In this document: piece after piece, positions 10,117 through 22,194 of the stretch
Numbering within the stretch: the first letter of the stretch is position 1
Layout of the letters: every line of letters begins with the position of its first letter
NCBI RefSeq assembly: GCF_033958435.1
Contig: NC_134167.1
Location: forward strand, 7,150,001-7,214,000
DNA length: 64,000 nucleotides
From: Carettochelys insculpta
Taxonomy: Eukaryota > Chordata > Testudines > Carettochelyidae
Reading direction: 5' to 3'
Translations under genes and position numbers: made by a program
The notes under the pieces: model-generated
The model's input: the letters and a program-made list of their open reading frames with translations, nothing else
What the model was told of the DNA's origin: nothing
Database searches by the model: none

Positions 10117-11620
10117 GTATTTCTGACTAAGACAGTGAAGGATCTGTGTATCTTGGGTCCTTTTTGGCTCATGCACATTACTATCTTTTTTCTTTAATTG
10201 GAATCTGCCCCTTCTTCAATGCTGGATTCCTCAGAAGTTAACTACAGAATTGTGACTAAGAATATGTGTGTGTTTATGGCACTGCATATGTGTGTGTGTG
10301 TGTGCGCGCGCGCGCTTCAGCCTATCTGCATTATGCATGGCTGTCTCCAGGTGTGTGTACACAAGTGTGCTTCTGCTGATATACAAGTCTGCCTGTCTGT
10401 GTGCAGGGCTATTTTTGAGAACCATTTGTGGGAATCTCAATGCATAAGTCTCTGTCCTTTTGAGATCATGTGTAACTGTGTAGCTGTGTCATTCTAAGAG
10501 GAAAATTCTTCTCTACAGGTTGCCTGGCGTGACACCCTCAAGTACTCATCAATGTAACTCAGATCCGATTTGCAGCAGGGGCTGACAAGCTACTGTCAGA
10601 GTGAGAGAGCTCTTCTGTCCCCGCATCACCCGCTTTGCAGGAGCATTCGTTTGCAATCACTCTGGAGCTTTTGTAGCATCTACAGATGGTGCCTCCAGAT
10701 GGAGCTCTCGCTGCCAGACTTGCCTGCCTTCAGATGACGAAGAATCATTGTTGAGCTTTCTGGTCAAAGAAACTCCAAACCATTCAGAGTGATGGAAAGT
10801 TTTCATCAAAACAAACGGAAATATGGGAACTTCCATCTGCACAGAAATACACAGCAGGCCTATTTTGAGGGACAATAAAGCAGTCAGTGGGTTGAACATT
10901 TCTTACAGCTCTCCCTTTGGGCTCCAATAGCAGGAATTGGTTCCGAATGTTACAAATAGTGGTGTATATACCCCCTTAAATCCAGCCACATGTCACATTA
11001 GCTTGCATGACTTCTTTCTTGTAACAACACATAATGCAACTCGAGTGATGTAACTCAATGTGATGCCAAAATTTATAAGGAAAGACACTGCTTTCTGAGG
11101 TCAGGCTGGTATCTGATTTAAGCTGGCAGTGGGAGCTTCGGCATTTCTGCAAACCAGCAGATACTGCAGCTCTCCAACAAATCAAATTACTTTCAAAGAC
11201 TTTGGCATATCCCTAATCCAGACAGCTCTTCAAAACCGGGGACATCAATTAAGCTAGAGTACATTAAACCCACACAGGGTTTTGGGGGGGATTTACTCAG
11301 ACAGCCTCCTAAAAACATTTTCAGGGACTTTTATTTTATTTTATGAGCAGAAGGACAGCAGATAAACTTGATAAGGCCTGGAATCAAAACATCGTCCTAC
11401 AGCCAAAAAATGCAGTGACAGATATTCTGGGGAGTGAAAAATGATGACAGATACTAAGCAGGCAGAAGTGAACATGATAAAACAAGTGAGATTATTAGTC
11501 TTATATTAGTATTACAGTAGAAACTGAGGTCAAAACAGACTGGGGGAGGCCATTGAGCCAGGGGCTGATGAGACACATAGTAAGAGACACCCCCAGACTA
11601 GAAGTGTTTGCAATCTAAGG
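10117..11620. other. No recognisable gene
   Basis: Apart from the TG/CG tract near 10.3 kb this stretch looks single-copy. Frames of 60-99 codons overlap on both strands without recognisable products. An old SINE remnant is possible near 11480-11620. Confidence 0.5.
10286..10315. repeat. (TG)n(CG)n alternating purine-pyrimidine tract
   Basis: About eight TG units run directly into about six CG units. This is a strong Z-DNA-type sequence and a local CpG cluster. Confidence 0.95.
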
Positions 11621-11905
11621 CAGCAATGGGCAACCAAGATTAACGAGCGGGCCACATGAGTGGCCGTCCTTTGTCTCAATGGCCCACGGCCCATTGGGGT
11701 TCTTCCACCTATGACCCATGCTCCCCCATCTCCTTTTCTCCCCTCCATGTTTGGTGACATTCAAGCTCTGGGAACGAGGGGAAGGAACTGGAAGTGTGGG
11801 GCTCCAGTGCCCCAGGGCACAAGAGGTACATGAGGGAAAGGAGCAAGACAGGGAATGTGTAGGCCAGAGGTAGAACCCCAATGGGCCACAGGTTAATCAC
11901 CACTG
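11621..11905. mobile_element. hAT-like non-autonomous element
   Basis: The left end is CAGCAATGGGCAACC and the right end GGTTAATCACCACTG, diverged forms of the hAT-type terminus CAGTGGTGGGCAACC. Flanks ATCTAAGG (11613-11620) and GTCTAAAG (11906-11913) match at 6 of 8 positions, as for an aged 8-bp target-site duplication. The interior has GGCCCACGGCCCATTGGGG blocks and no transposase. Confidence 0.7.
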
Positions 11906-12189
11906 GTCTAAAGTCAGTTCTATACTACACGCTAATGTCAGGATTACTATGTTGCCCAGGGGTGGTAAAAATTTACATCCCTGCCCAAGGAAGTTGTAAC
12001 ATCCTCAAATACACCTCCCCCACCAGGAAGGCTGCACCTTGTTGATGGGAGAGTTTGCCTCATCAGCATAGGAGAATATTCCTTTATGGGCTACATCATT
12101 TTAAGTGTAAACCTGCTCTAAAGAGATAAGATTGACAAGGAGAGGGTGAAAGAAAGGATTATCCTCTTTATAGATGGGGAACTTAGAGC

Positions 12190-13275
12190 AGGTCCAAAAA
12201 TTTGCATCAAAATCTTTTTTCTCTTGGAAGTTTTTTCTATGAAATAGAAATATTCATGAAAAAATGTCTGTATTATACAAAATTTCCAGTTTTTTTTTTT
12301 AACACAACCCACAACATTTTGAAGAGCTTCTGTGGCTAGCTTGTGGAAAATTGAGGCATAGAAAGATTAAGGGCCGAGTTTCAAAACAACTGTATTGCTC
12401 AACAACTCCATTTAGAGAACAGATGTTTAGAAACACACTGGACCCAGAAACTCCCGTAATATTCTTTGGGAACTACACATTTTTGAAAATCTGGTCATAA
12501 GCAATTTGCACCTAGTCAGACAGGAAGTCTAAAGCAAAGCTGTGGGGGGTAAGTGACGATTTTCCATTCTACTGGCTTAACCACAAGTACATCCTTGCAA
12601 ACTGCCCAATAAATAATGGGATAGTCTCCCAGAAACAGGAGAAGGCATCAGGTCAACAAAGCACTTCACGTAAAATAAATGATTTAGAAGCCTGAGTCAT
12701 ATTGACTTCTGATGATATTTAAGCTCCCAAAACACTTTTGTAAATGGAACTTTGGGTTTTTTGACAATTTGCTGCAAGTTGTTTTTAAAGTTGAACGAGA
12801 ATTAGGGTCCTAAATAGCTAAGCCACTTCTGAGACTGGTATTTAGTCACCTTAGCAGAAGACAAATAACATTTATTTTCAGTTTACTGCTGATACCGAAA
12901 AATGGGGGTGGGGGAGACAATCATTCTAAGTCAAACAGAAAACAAAAAGTTTCCAAAAGTAAAAAAAAAAAAATGAATTTGGGTTGAAAAAATATATTTT
13001 ATTTTGCCCAACTTGAAATGTTTTATATGGATTTAGAGCATTTTAAATCTTTTCAACTTTTAAAAAATAAAATTTAAGGAAAATTGGAAACACATATTTG
13101 TTATGAACAAAACCCTAAAGGTTTCATTTTGAAAATTTCGAAGCAATACAGGCTTTTTGTGTCAATGGCAAGAGGTTTCACCAAAACAGTCTGATGACAT
13201 CAACCCATATTATGTTTTATTCTGGAAAAATAAATAAAAAATACTTTGGTCAAAAAATTTCAGCTAGCTCTGCCC
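12190..13275. repeat. AT-rich palindromic repeat family (two blocks)
   Basis: Blocks at about 12190-12310 and 12950-13275 are dense in AAATTTT, CATTTTG and TGAAAAAA. The second ends TCAAAAAATTTCAGCTAGCTC, matching a turtle repeat whose ends read GAGCTGGTC-like. Similar blocks lie near 20480-20815, 34370-34495, 35165-35300, 35575-35830, 43140-43445 and 59737-59870. About 12311-12949 between the blocks is unassigned. Confidence 0.45.
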
Positions 13276-13689
13276 CTAAGTTATTTCTTAACTTTAAACA
13301 CCTGTTTATTTCATTTATTCATTTCTTATTGTTAGATATTGTGATTTTAAACATATCAGTGGGACTTAAAGAGGTTGATCAGAATATAAATTATTAAAAT
13401 AATAGTAATAGTTGTTCAAGTAACAGAGTTACCCAGCTGCTTCCAGCACCCAACACAACCACAGATATTTTGGGCTGAGGGTTTCAGTGTGGTATGGGGA
13501 AGCCAAAAGGAATAAGACACTTTGGGCAGACTTTCCAATCACTCCAGCCACCATTTCTAATTCTTTTCTTAAAGCATAAAATCACTCCTCCACTGATCTC
13601 ACTTGTGGTCAGAGCTCAGTACAGGACCATCAGTCACTGCGTTGATTTGGTTCAGCAGGTGTTGGTAGTGCAATCGCTCACTGCAGGCT

Positions 13690-14080
13690 AATCTGCTAGC
13701 GGCTGTCAAGGGTTATGGAGTATTTATTGAGTTTGTGTCAGGTCCAGATGACCAATAGCCGGCAGCCGCTGGATACCCGTTGACACTGATGATATTGCTG
13801 AATTAAACTAGGTGCTGTATACAGAACTCGCTTAGAGCTCATAATGAAGCCTGGAACAATCTGAAACACAATACAGAGGGCCTCTGTGCTGGGAGCTTTG
13901 CTCATTCCCTTTTAAATACAAAATAATTATTATTTTCTTTTAGTGTCAAAAGAGAAGCCATGAATCGAGCTCCTCTGAAACCTGTAGAAAGAAAACTTGA
14001 ATAGCCCAATGGAAATGAAAATCATCATGAAATTATATTCTGCATATTTCCTGCCTGTAGGGTGGCTGGCGATGGAAGAA
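13690..14080. other. Candidate conserved non-coding block
   Basis: No similarity to the repeats in this window, with balanced composition and several AT-rich homeodomain-type cores (AATAATTATTATTTTC near 13921-13936, GATATTGCTGAATTAAAC near 13791). Conservation itself cannot be seen from one sequence. Confidence 0.25.
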
Positions 14081-14269
14081 TTTCACAGCTGCTCTTTACA
14101 AAGACTGTGTGGTGGGGAGGATGAGGACTAGATTGCTGAATACACGTCCAGGGCCTGATCCTTGTGGCAACCTTTGAGATCCCCTTGATGGCAGCTCAGC
14201 ACCTGGCAGGATCTGGCCATATTCGTGTTCTATGGCACTTTGTACTGTATCTAATTGGGTTAATATTTC

Positions 14270-14475
14270 TCAAGTGCCTTCAGATGAGAAGTACTGTGGA
14301 AACATTAATTCTTGCAGCATCTCACAAGACAAAGACAGCACTCTGTGCCCTGTTACATGAAAGGGTACAGTAAGGCATGGAAAAGGGAAGGGAACTGAGC
14401 CAAGTCACACAGTCCATCACAAGCAGAACTGGGGGAACCGTGACTCCCATGTCTGTGCTCAGACCACTACACTAT
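14270..14475 (-). repeat. Old MIR/CORE-type SINE remnant (antisense)
   Basis: GGAACTGAGCCAAGTCACAC followed by AGAACTGGGGGAACCGTGAC and GACCACTACACTATGC follows the order of an antisense MIR-like SINE. Confidence 0.55.
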
Positions 14476-14704
14476 GCTTCTTTCTCATCTTTTGCAGACA
14501 TGAAGCCTCTGAAGGATATGTGTTTAGATAGGGGCATACTTGCTAATGCAAGAGTAACCAGAGGCATCAGGATGTAAGGTGTGTACATGTGTCAGCCCTC
14601 TCTGGGTGCCTTTACACTGCAAAAATATCTCCCACAGCAGCAAGTCTCAGAGTTGGGGTCTACAAACTAGGGCTTGTGCTATGGCACTGAAGATATCTGA
14701 AGAG

Positions 14705-14775
14705 ATGGTAAAACAACCAGTGGCCCCTTAAAGACTAACCATTTTATTATGGTATAAGCTTTCGTCAGCTGCATG
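14705..14775 (-). repeat. Fragment of the GTGGCACCTTA / GACTAAC SINE-like family
   Basis: CAGTGGCCCCTTAAAGACTA then TATAAGCTTTCGTCAGCTGC matches the body of the family described at 9866-10116. Confidence 0.6.
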
Positions 14776-15282
14776 CAAATCACTTCCCGCTCAGAGATCT
14801 TGCCAAAAGCATGGCTCTCAAAGGAGTATGTGCGTTTGTCAAGCCCCATGCAGGGGTTTCATTGCTCTTGTCATTGCATTCTGAGACCCAACTGATTCTG
14901 GAGTATATTGGGTCTCCCACATTAGGTCTGCCCCTCGTGTTGTCATTTAAACTACTGCAACCTACATTGGGTCTGACATGCTGCCAAGTCAGAAACCGTC
15001 TAGCCTGCCTTTGCCAATGACTGCCCAAGAGATGAAAGTATAACAACCCTTATCTTGGCAAACCAGAATCTTCAGGGCTGAGACTATCAGCACCAGAGAC
15101 GTTCACAATTTTATAGTGTGATATTTATTATTAGTCCTCAGCTCCTCAAATCAAGTGATTAGGTGAGAAACTCAGCTTTCATTTAAACTAAAAAAGGAAA
15201 AAGTTTATAGTTTCTACCCTTAAAGGGTGTAGAGAAATGCTTTGAAACATGACCCGACTGTGCTCTAAACTGTGCTCTAAAA
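14776..15282. other. No recognisable gene
   Basis: Unassigned sequence. The overlapping 88- and 69-codon frames on opposite strands have no recognisable product. Confidence 0.5.
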
Positions 15283-15612
15283 CGGTGTTGGGCAACCTGC
15301 AGCCTGTGATGGGTAATGTGAGCCCAGCTCCACTGGGGCTCCACCTGAAGCCCACAAACTCTCTGGCTGCCCCTCTCGTCCATGTGCCTCTCACACACCA
15401 GATCACCAGTGTTCCTTGCACTTCCTTGCTCCTCCCTCCAAGGACTTTTGGACCTGTGAATCACCCAATTCATGCTCCATCTTTGCTAACCCCTCCCAGA
15501 GCTGGGGAAGGAAGAACATAGGGGGGCAGGGCCACAGGTGGAGCCCCACTGAGCTGCAGGCTGCTGCTGCCTATGAAGGTAAAGGAGGGTGCTCATGGCC
15601 CACCCAGTATTG
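15283..15612. mobile_element. hAT-like non-autonomous element (second copy)
   Basis: The left end CGGTGTTGGGCAACCTGCAG matches the terminus seen at 11621. The right end near GGCCCACCCAGTA is diverged, and I see no clean target-site duplication. Confidence 0.5.
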
Positions 15613-16059
15613 AACACACTTGCTAATACAGGAGTAAACAGAGCTATAATGGCATAAGATATGTTAATGCCCCTGCCCTAAAAGCTCAAAGACCAGAAGC
15701 TGAATAAAACGAGGCCCAAATTGATAATGTTCTTAAAACTCATTATTTTTAAACCAACCTTAAGATTTTTGAGGCTCAACTATTGATTTTTGAATCCTTG
15801 AGGCTGGCAATGCTGGCAACACATATTCAGCTGAAGGAATAATCTGTGGTCTGTAGCAAAGTCTTATCATCCGTGGATCAAGCATGTGGGGCAAGCATCA
15901 CACATTGAGTTCAAAGTGCCTCATGTTGCAGGCCTCTACACAGGGTAGGGGGTGCAAAGCGTGTAAATGCATCCCCTGCCCCATGTCGGGTTTTTCTCTC
16001 TTCCACCCTGCTGCACTATGCAGGGGAACTTGCAGGGCATGATGGGAGAACTTAAGACA

Positions 16060-16140
16060 CCCTGAGAACTGTAGTTCCTTGGTCCACTCCCTGTCTAAAG
16101 AGCTTGCCCTGGAGCAGGCAAGGGACTACATTTCCCAGCA
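16060..16140. promoter_or_regulatory. Two inverted ZNF143/STAF-like motifs
   Basis: ACTACATTTCCCAGCA at 16125-16140 (plus) and AACTACAGTTCTCAGG read on the minus strand from about 16076 to 16061 both resemble the ZNF143 (STAF) consensus ACTACAnnTCCCAG. They lie about 50 bp apart in opposite orientation and may themselves belong to an unrecognised repeat. Confidence 0.35.
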
Positions 16141-16196
16141 GCGGGAAGGGAGCAGGCCAGGGGAAAGCTGTAAGACCATAGAACTAGGGTTAGGAT

Positions 16197-16234
16197 ATGT
16201 GTGTGTGTGTGTGTGTGTGCGCGTGTGTGTGTGT
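16197..16234. repeat. (TG)n microsatellite with a CG interruption
   Basis: About 18 TG units interrupted by GCGCG. Confidence 0.95.
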
Positions 16235-16497
16235 AAAGTTAAGAAATACATAACTCCAAAATGCTGAAGATGAAAACTACAATATTTTGCAATATTGTTT
16301 TTCACTGATGATATTACAGCAAGCTCCCAGCAGGTAATATCTAAAAAAACTTTATTACTGTATATATTTTTAGTATGTTATAACAAAATCAATTTACTAA
16401 TCACTGTTTCCATTCAAATTTTTCTTTAACCTCTCTTATGCACACTCATTGCATGACTATTTTGAACCTCTTTATATTTAAAAAAATTGTGGTCCAT

Positions 16498-16529
<32 letters not shown>

Positions 16530-17471
16530 CCCCCAGAAATTCCTGGGGATCGGTCTGCCTTGCACTACCAACATTTGAGACGGGCAGAATCAGTGGCCCC
16601 TCTTGAAGACTATGACCTTTACGTTTCCAAGCTTCTCTGTTTTTTGTGAGTTTCTTCTTCTCTGTTGTGGAAGTGGAAGTTAGGTGTCAGAACGGTGCTT
16701 GGGCCCTGTCATGACTGAATTTGTTTTCAGAAAGCATCACAGTTAATTTGGGGGATGCTCAGCTTCCTTGACAAGCCAGGCTGCTGTCACCACTCCCTGC
16801 TAAACCATGGAGTGCTGGAGAAGGAGTAATCACAGCAGTGACCTTGGCAAGGACTGGGGTTAGCTTACAGGCATGATTAAATGTTGAAAAGAAGGCACCG
16901 AAGCTGCTATTTGAATACCTGTTTACATGTAGGATAATAGATGGCCACTCATTGACAGCCAGACCGTAATTCACTTCTGGAGCTCTGGGGCTCTGATGAC
17001 ACCATAAACTATGAGAGGCAGAGCTGAGGATGCTCACACAGGACAGCGAGTCCCTGAGAATGATTTACAGCCATGGATTCACTCTGTGGCTGTCTAATCT
17101 ATTGTCTTTTATTGCAGACACTACAGGGAGAGAGTATTTTTTAAAAAAATGTATTTAAAGGCACACGGTAAACTCAGTTTAGTCTGCCCACAAAATCTTA
17201 AAATCCTTCTATATATACAAGTGCATGAGAAAGGATCCTTTGGTGTCTAGCCGCATCTGCTGCTCCCACTCCACTGGAGTTAGTGGAGGTTCTCCAGCAG
17301 AGCATACACATTTAGAATGTGTATTTCCAAAGGAAGCAAGAGGAATTAAACAATAAGGTTCCAGTCCTGCAACTGATTCTGTGCGGTTGGAGCCCAGCTC
17401 CGGTGTGGAGCCCCTGGTGAAGTCACTATGCAGCCAGTACAGAATTAATCCATTATTTTATGAGTTATCAC
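16235..17471. other. No recognisable gene
   Basis: Unassigned sequence apart from the CA tract at 16502-16529. No exon or RNA signal seen. Confidence 0.5.
16502..16529. repeat. (CA)n microsatellite
   Basis: Fourteen AC units followed by a C run. Confidence 0.95.
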
Positions 17472-17553
17472 CAGTGTTTCCTCTAATTCTTCCATCCATG
17501 GGCAGAATAAATTTTGTTATGTGTATCAAGTGCTCTGCTTACGGGGAACACTG
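17472..17553. mobile_element. hAT-type MITE, CAGTGTTCC family (short copy)
   Basis: Runs from CAGTGTTTCCTCTAATTCTT to GGGGAACACTG. Flanks GTTATCAC (17464-17471) and CTTATCAC (17554-17561) match at 7 of 8 positions, the 8-bp duplication expected for hAT insertions. At 82 bp this is an internally deleted copy. Confidence 0.85.
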
Positions 17554-17825
17554 CTTATCACTTCACCGCTCTCACCTTACTAATGTCTTATCTGTACTCT
17601 GGCAATTGTGAAGCAGCAGCGAACACTCACAGAGCACCTCTGATGGTTACTTTATTAGACTCGCAGGTCTAGGCTGAGTGACCTCCTTTGGGCTCTGTCA
17701 TTGCAAATACTTTGGTAGCCAGAGCACTTCTGGGGAACTGGCCATTGTCCACTCTGTGCTAAATACACAGAAACCTGGTTTCACTGTAAACAGCTGATTT
17801 GTATCAATCAAGTTTCGGATTCTCA

Positions 17826-17907
17826 AGGTATGTCTAGACTTACCTGAAGATCAACCTAGTCAGGGTCAATCTTCTGGGGTTTGATTTAGCATGCCTAGTA
17901 GGATAAA
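17826..17907 (+). mobile_element. Truncated copy of a GTCTACAC-ended MITE
   Basis: GGTATGTCTAGACTTACCTG, TCAATCTTCTGGGGTTTGAT and GCATGCCTAGTAGG align in order with the first 80 bp of the element at 26731-26948. The rest of the element is missing. Confidence 0.7.
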
Positions 17908-18369
17908 TGTATTTATTGATTGCAAAGAGCTCAGAGACTATGGTATGGGAGGCCAAGTTCACCAGCTACAGGACTCGAGATCTGCTGATATAACCTATCT
18001 TCATCCTTCCAGCCTGGGTTAGGACTCTCTTTAGTACTCAACGTGCTTCTTTGGGTTCTAGCTTTTCCTGCAGAGGCTATTGTTCTTTTCTCAAGCTCCC
18101 AGGTGGCACGCTGACAGCAGAGCCCAGCCAGTGGGTGGACCCACGGTGGTTTGCTGACAGCAGGGCCCAGCCAGTGGGCAGGGGATGCTACAGTCATTTG
18201 GAGTACAGGGCCCTGAAGGCGTGGGACCCAATGCTAGCACCTTCTTCCCCTTGCCCTAAGACCAGACCTGGCCACAGTGTCCTGCTGGGAGTGACTCATG
18301 GCATCCCTCAGAAAAAAAACATCCCAGTGTCTAAATGCCTGGCATCATTGCAGCTTGATTAGCAACCAG

Positions 18370-18520
18370 GCCTACAAATTCCCCTTTGCTGTAATGATTT
18401 CCCTTCCTTGAAAGCCACGTGGCAACTCCTTAGCTCATGACTAATTGTCCAAGGCCATCTGATGCTGAAATAATCCATAATTGCTTAATCTATCTGGGCC
18501 TGTGTGGCAAGGGAGAGAAA
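18370..18520. other. Candidate conserved non-coding block
   Basis: Non-repetitive, with homeodomain-type cores GACTAATTGTCC, ATCCATAATTGCTTAATC and AAATAATCC within about 60 bp. Confidence 0.2.
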
Positions 18521-19856
18521 AGTACTTTAAGGAGTTCAATCATCTAAAATCAGGGAGAGACATATTGGCACTCAAGTTGCTACCCATTCCCAGCTTAAAG
18601 AAAACTACTGTTGTTGTGAGATTAAAGCTCTAAGGTAGCCTTTTTGTGTCCCCCTAGCTTTTTCATCCTGAGAGAGATTACCCCAGAAGCACTCACTGCT
18701 CTCTGCTTGTGCTACAAGATACTAGCATTTAGAATCACCTCCACATAAATGATACTGCTACCAAACAAATCACCTTCTCTCTTCTCCCAGCTACCAGCCA
18801 CAAGTGACATATCAGGCACTTAGAGGCAGGAGGGGGAGCAGAAAATATTTTGCAGCTTATACCCTGATCTCCTGGGACGGCCTTAAAAAAACGCGAAGTT
18901 CCTAAACAGCTGAAAAAACATAAAATGCTCCATATACTCTCTATAAACAAGCAGTTAGAGAAATTCAGGCTGGAAAACACTTGGCGGAATAGGGTCAAGC
19001 CTCTCATATGAATCAAATTAGTAGCCGCTCAACAAGCACCACAGTACATTAGGCTGCAGGGATGAGGGAAATGCAGCTATTTTCAAGGTTATGCTTTTCC
19101 TCCAAAGATCTACTTGCTGCAGGGAGATCTTGGTCATTTCAAACTACAGGCTCTTCTGGGTGGATGTTTTTTGGCTCCTGGGGCCTCTGAAGAGAAGATG
19201 ATCTGAAAGAGGGAGAGGACGTAAAGGTCCCTTTCATGATTACAAACGTATTTTCTTTGAAATAAAGAGAAAGGGTTGTTTGTGAAAACCTCCAGGAAAT
19301 TACAAATAGGATCTCTTCAGGGACATGGACCACCATTCTCCTCAGCAGAACACTATCCCAAAATAAAAGTGTACATATGGGCTTTTCCAAAATAACTAGC
19401 CCCAGGCACTCATGGAGTTTCTGGCCACTCACAGAACCGAACTCAAACCTCCAGAGGCTCGGGCTACCGCCTTAATGCAAAGAGCTTTCCTCCTTTACCT
19501 GAAGACTCTTGGCCTAGCAATGCAAGGTAGGGATTTTTAAGCCTCCCATCTCTGTCATAACTGGCTGATAGCTGAGCTATGCTGGGTTCCTGAGTTTTAG
19601 GTGAGCTGGGGCCATGTCTTGGCTAAGCTTTGCTCATTTATGGGCTTTGGTTTAAACCATATGAGGCTAGTTTGTTTCACGTTATTACAAAGCCAGGCAA
19701 AGAAAAACGTGCTCAGATGACTTTGAACTTTTACTTAAACTCTAAAGCGCAGGGTCTGAAAATCAACCAGGACCGTAGCATCAAACAAACAAACAAACAA
19801 AACTGAAAACATTGCTGTCCCCACTAACAAAGCGGCACTACTGTCTCAGACTGACA
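18521..19856. other. No recognisable gene
   Basis: Unassigned, mostly single-copy-looking sequence with a short (CAAA)n tract at 19782-19802. Confidence 0.5.
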
Positions 19857-20005
19857 TACTCATAGAAGATTAGGTTTGGAAGAGACCCCAGGAGATCATC
19901 TATTCCAACCCCTCTTCAAAACAGGGCTAACTCCAAGTAAATGATAACAGCTAGGGATTTGTCAAGCGGGGCCTTAAAAATCTCTGTGGAGGGTCATCTA
20001 CTTAG
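19857..20005 (-). mobile_element. CR1 LINE 3' fragment (antisense)
   Basis: TTTGGAAGAGACCCCAGGAG, CATCTATTCCAACCCCTCTT and GGGATTTGTCAAGCGGGGCC are the antisense 3' part of a CR1 subfamily. It is the same region as the copy nested at 23807-23940. Confidence 0.8.
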
Positions 20006-20479
20006 AGACAAAACGGCAGACGTGACCTTAAGATAGTGTTTTTAACTGTCGGTTCCCTTGACTTATCTGAGTTGTTCATGTTGATGATGTTCCCAGAACA
20101 AGGTGAGGACTCCTGATCCCAGAAACCTCATTAAGATGATTATCATGTGTCACAGAGATACCATTTTGCTTCCATTATAGTGAAAAAAACATAGATTTAC
20201 TTCTCTTTTCTGACCCTTCCTCTACACCCCTTTCTGTCCCTCTCAAGGGCCACACTTAAGGCAGTGAGGGAAAGGAATACAGATTCCATTAGCCATCGGC
20301 ATTGAGGAATTAAGAAACAGCTCATTTTAAGGCAGTGCAAGCAATTTGAGCCTAACCAATGGTGGACACAGCAGTACAGCTCATACAATGCTTATGAAGA
20401 GAGACAGCAGGATGCAACTGAAATAGGCTGCTGAATTCAAAAGTTGTTGCTTGGAGGCCATTTGGGGCTAGGTCCTTAG
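20006..20479. other. No recognisable gene
   Basis: Unassigned sequence with short A and T runs. Nothing further recognised. Confidence 0.5.
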
Positions 20480-20815
20480 TACAGCTGGGCAAACTTTATC
20501 AATTCATACTATTTTGGCCCCCCACAATGCAGATTTGGCAACACAGAAACATGTTGTGAATTCATGTCAACTTTTTTTCCAACACTGATGATTTGCTGAA
20601 AAGATAAATAAAAATATCATTTTGACATCTTCTGAAATGAATTGTTTTGATTTTTTCAGTTCAACGTAAACTTTCACTTTGTAATATTTTAAAGTATTTT
20701 AAAATTAAAACTGAAGGAAATTACAAACAAAAGAGGTTCATTCAGGCTGAAACTTTTTCCCCCAATTTTTGAGTCAATACAAATATTGGAAAAAAAATGT
20801 TTTTGGGATCAAGCC
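20480..20815. repeat. AT-rich palindromic repeat family
   Basis: ACAGCTGGGCAAACTTTATC at the left and CAATTTTTGAGTCAATAC / AAAAAAAATGTTTTTGGG at the right resemble the AT-rich family noted at 12190-13275. Confidence 0.45.
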
Positions 20816-21319
20816 AAAACTAAATTGCTTATGACTTTTCAGACTTGCCAGCAACCTGGAGAAAAACACCAACTCTTCACCCAACTGTACTTCTGAGCAC
20901 CTGGAGAAGGAAATGAAAGAATGTCTTCATTTCCCCAAAGAAGTTGGCCTGGGGGCTTGTGCTACAGAGAACAAATCTGAGAGTGTGGGGTGGAAATTGA
21001 GCAAAGATGGGACTGAACGGCATGGGAGACATGCTGGTGAGGAGGGTGTTATAGCTGGCAGACAGTCTTCCAAAGGATGTAGTAGCAGTCTGGCCACTCA
21101 AAATCTGACTGAACAAAGCACTAGAGAATTACAGAGGACAACCAAGAATGGGCAAAATAACCACAGAACTCTTGTGGTCCAGACTTTGCTCTTTCTTTGA
21201 CTTCTCTATCCTGGCATTCTGCTAACTTTCACTTGCTCTTTGCATCATATAGCCTTTCTCCTGGGTAAATAAACCCTGGGGTCTACTTATTGATGTATTT
21301 TTTTTTAATTGGAGGAAGT

Positions 21320-21525
21320 CATTGTTGCCTCTACTCTTTTTCATCCACGTGCAGATTTTTTTCCATTCATGTGTGGAATCATTTTTTTGCACATTCAGGC
21401 ATATGTGAATGTGCACCATCAGCAGAAACCCAAAACCTGCCTGGGAACACCTCTGCTAATCAGCTGGGTGGCACTGGAATCTCTCCTGAGTGACCGCACA
21501 AGCGCACAGCTTGCAGGAAACACTG
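21320..21525. mobile_element. hAT-type MITE, CAGTGTTCC family
   Basis: Shares internal blocks with other copies: CATTCATGTGTGGAATCA, GAATGTGCACCATCAGCAGA, CTGCTAATCAGCTGGGTGGC and CAGGAAACACTG at the right end. The left end is diverged and no clear 8-bp duplication is visible. Confidence 0.7.
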
Positions 21526-21779
21526 ATGGAGGGGTTATATTTCTGTCATGCCCTTTGATCTTCTTTAAGAGCCTACTTTTCAAAATGAAGCAGCCATCTT
21601 CCTGACCAGCCTAACCAGCCACATTAAACTTTGGTTTAGGCAGCGCAGGACCTGCTTTGTTTCCTGCAGGAAAAGCAAAGTTCAGCCTTGCTCAGAATGC
21701 ACTGAGAGTTCCTAGAAGCTGAAGTGTTCCATTTCAGTCTACCAAGTATCCAGTATAATCCACTGAAAGGGCACTGTCC

Positions 21780-22060
21780 TTCAGGCCTTTCAGCTGGGCT
21801 GACAGCTGCCCACTGATTAATTGACAGGTTAAAAAGATTGATTCCACATGTCAGAGCTGTAACCCTGCCAGAACAATATGGCTGTCAATTGGGCTGTAAA
21901 ACAGACGCTTACATTAACAGCCCTGACAGCAGCAGCCCATGAACACATGCACCTGCCTTTATGGAGAGTCTAAACACACAGCCGTGCAAAGATTAATCAT
22001 CTTGAAAGCAACATTGGAGAATCAAATAAATGTTTCTGCAGTGGAAAAGTGGTGCAGTGC
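21780..22060. promoter_or_regulatory. Candidate conserved regulatory block rich in MEIS/PBX-type motifs
   Basis: Non-repetitive sequence with four TGACAG or CTGTCA cores at 21800-21805, 21822-21827, 21882-21887 and 21924-21929. A TGATTAAT at 21814-21821 (PBX-HOX type) directly abuts one of them, and GATTGATT follows near 21837. TGACAG is the known core of MEIS/PREP sites. Enhancer function is inference. Confidence 0.35.
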
Positions 22061-22194
22061 TGACTTGGCGTGGATGCTGCCTACAGATGGTGCCCGGCGG
22101 GCAGCCAAGAAGGACACCGGGGACCAAAGGGTGGGGTCCACAGTTGTTGTCATTGCTTCAGTTATTATCTTGGCGCATGTCCTCCCCTCCCCAA

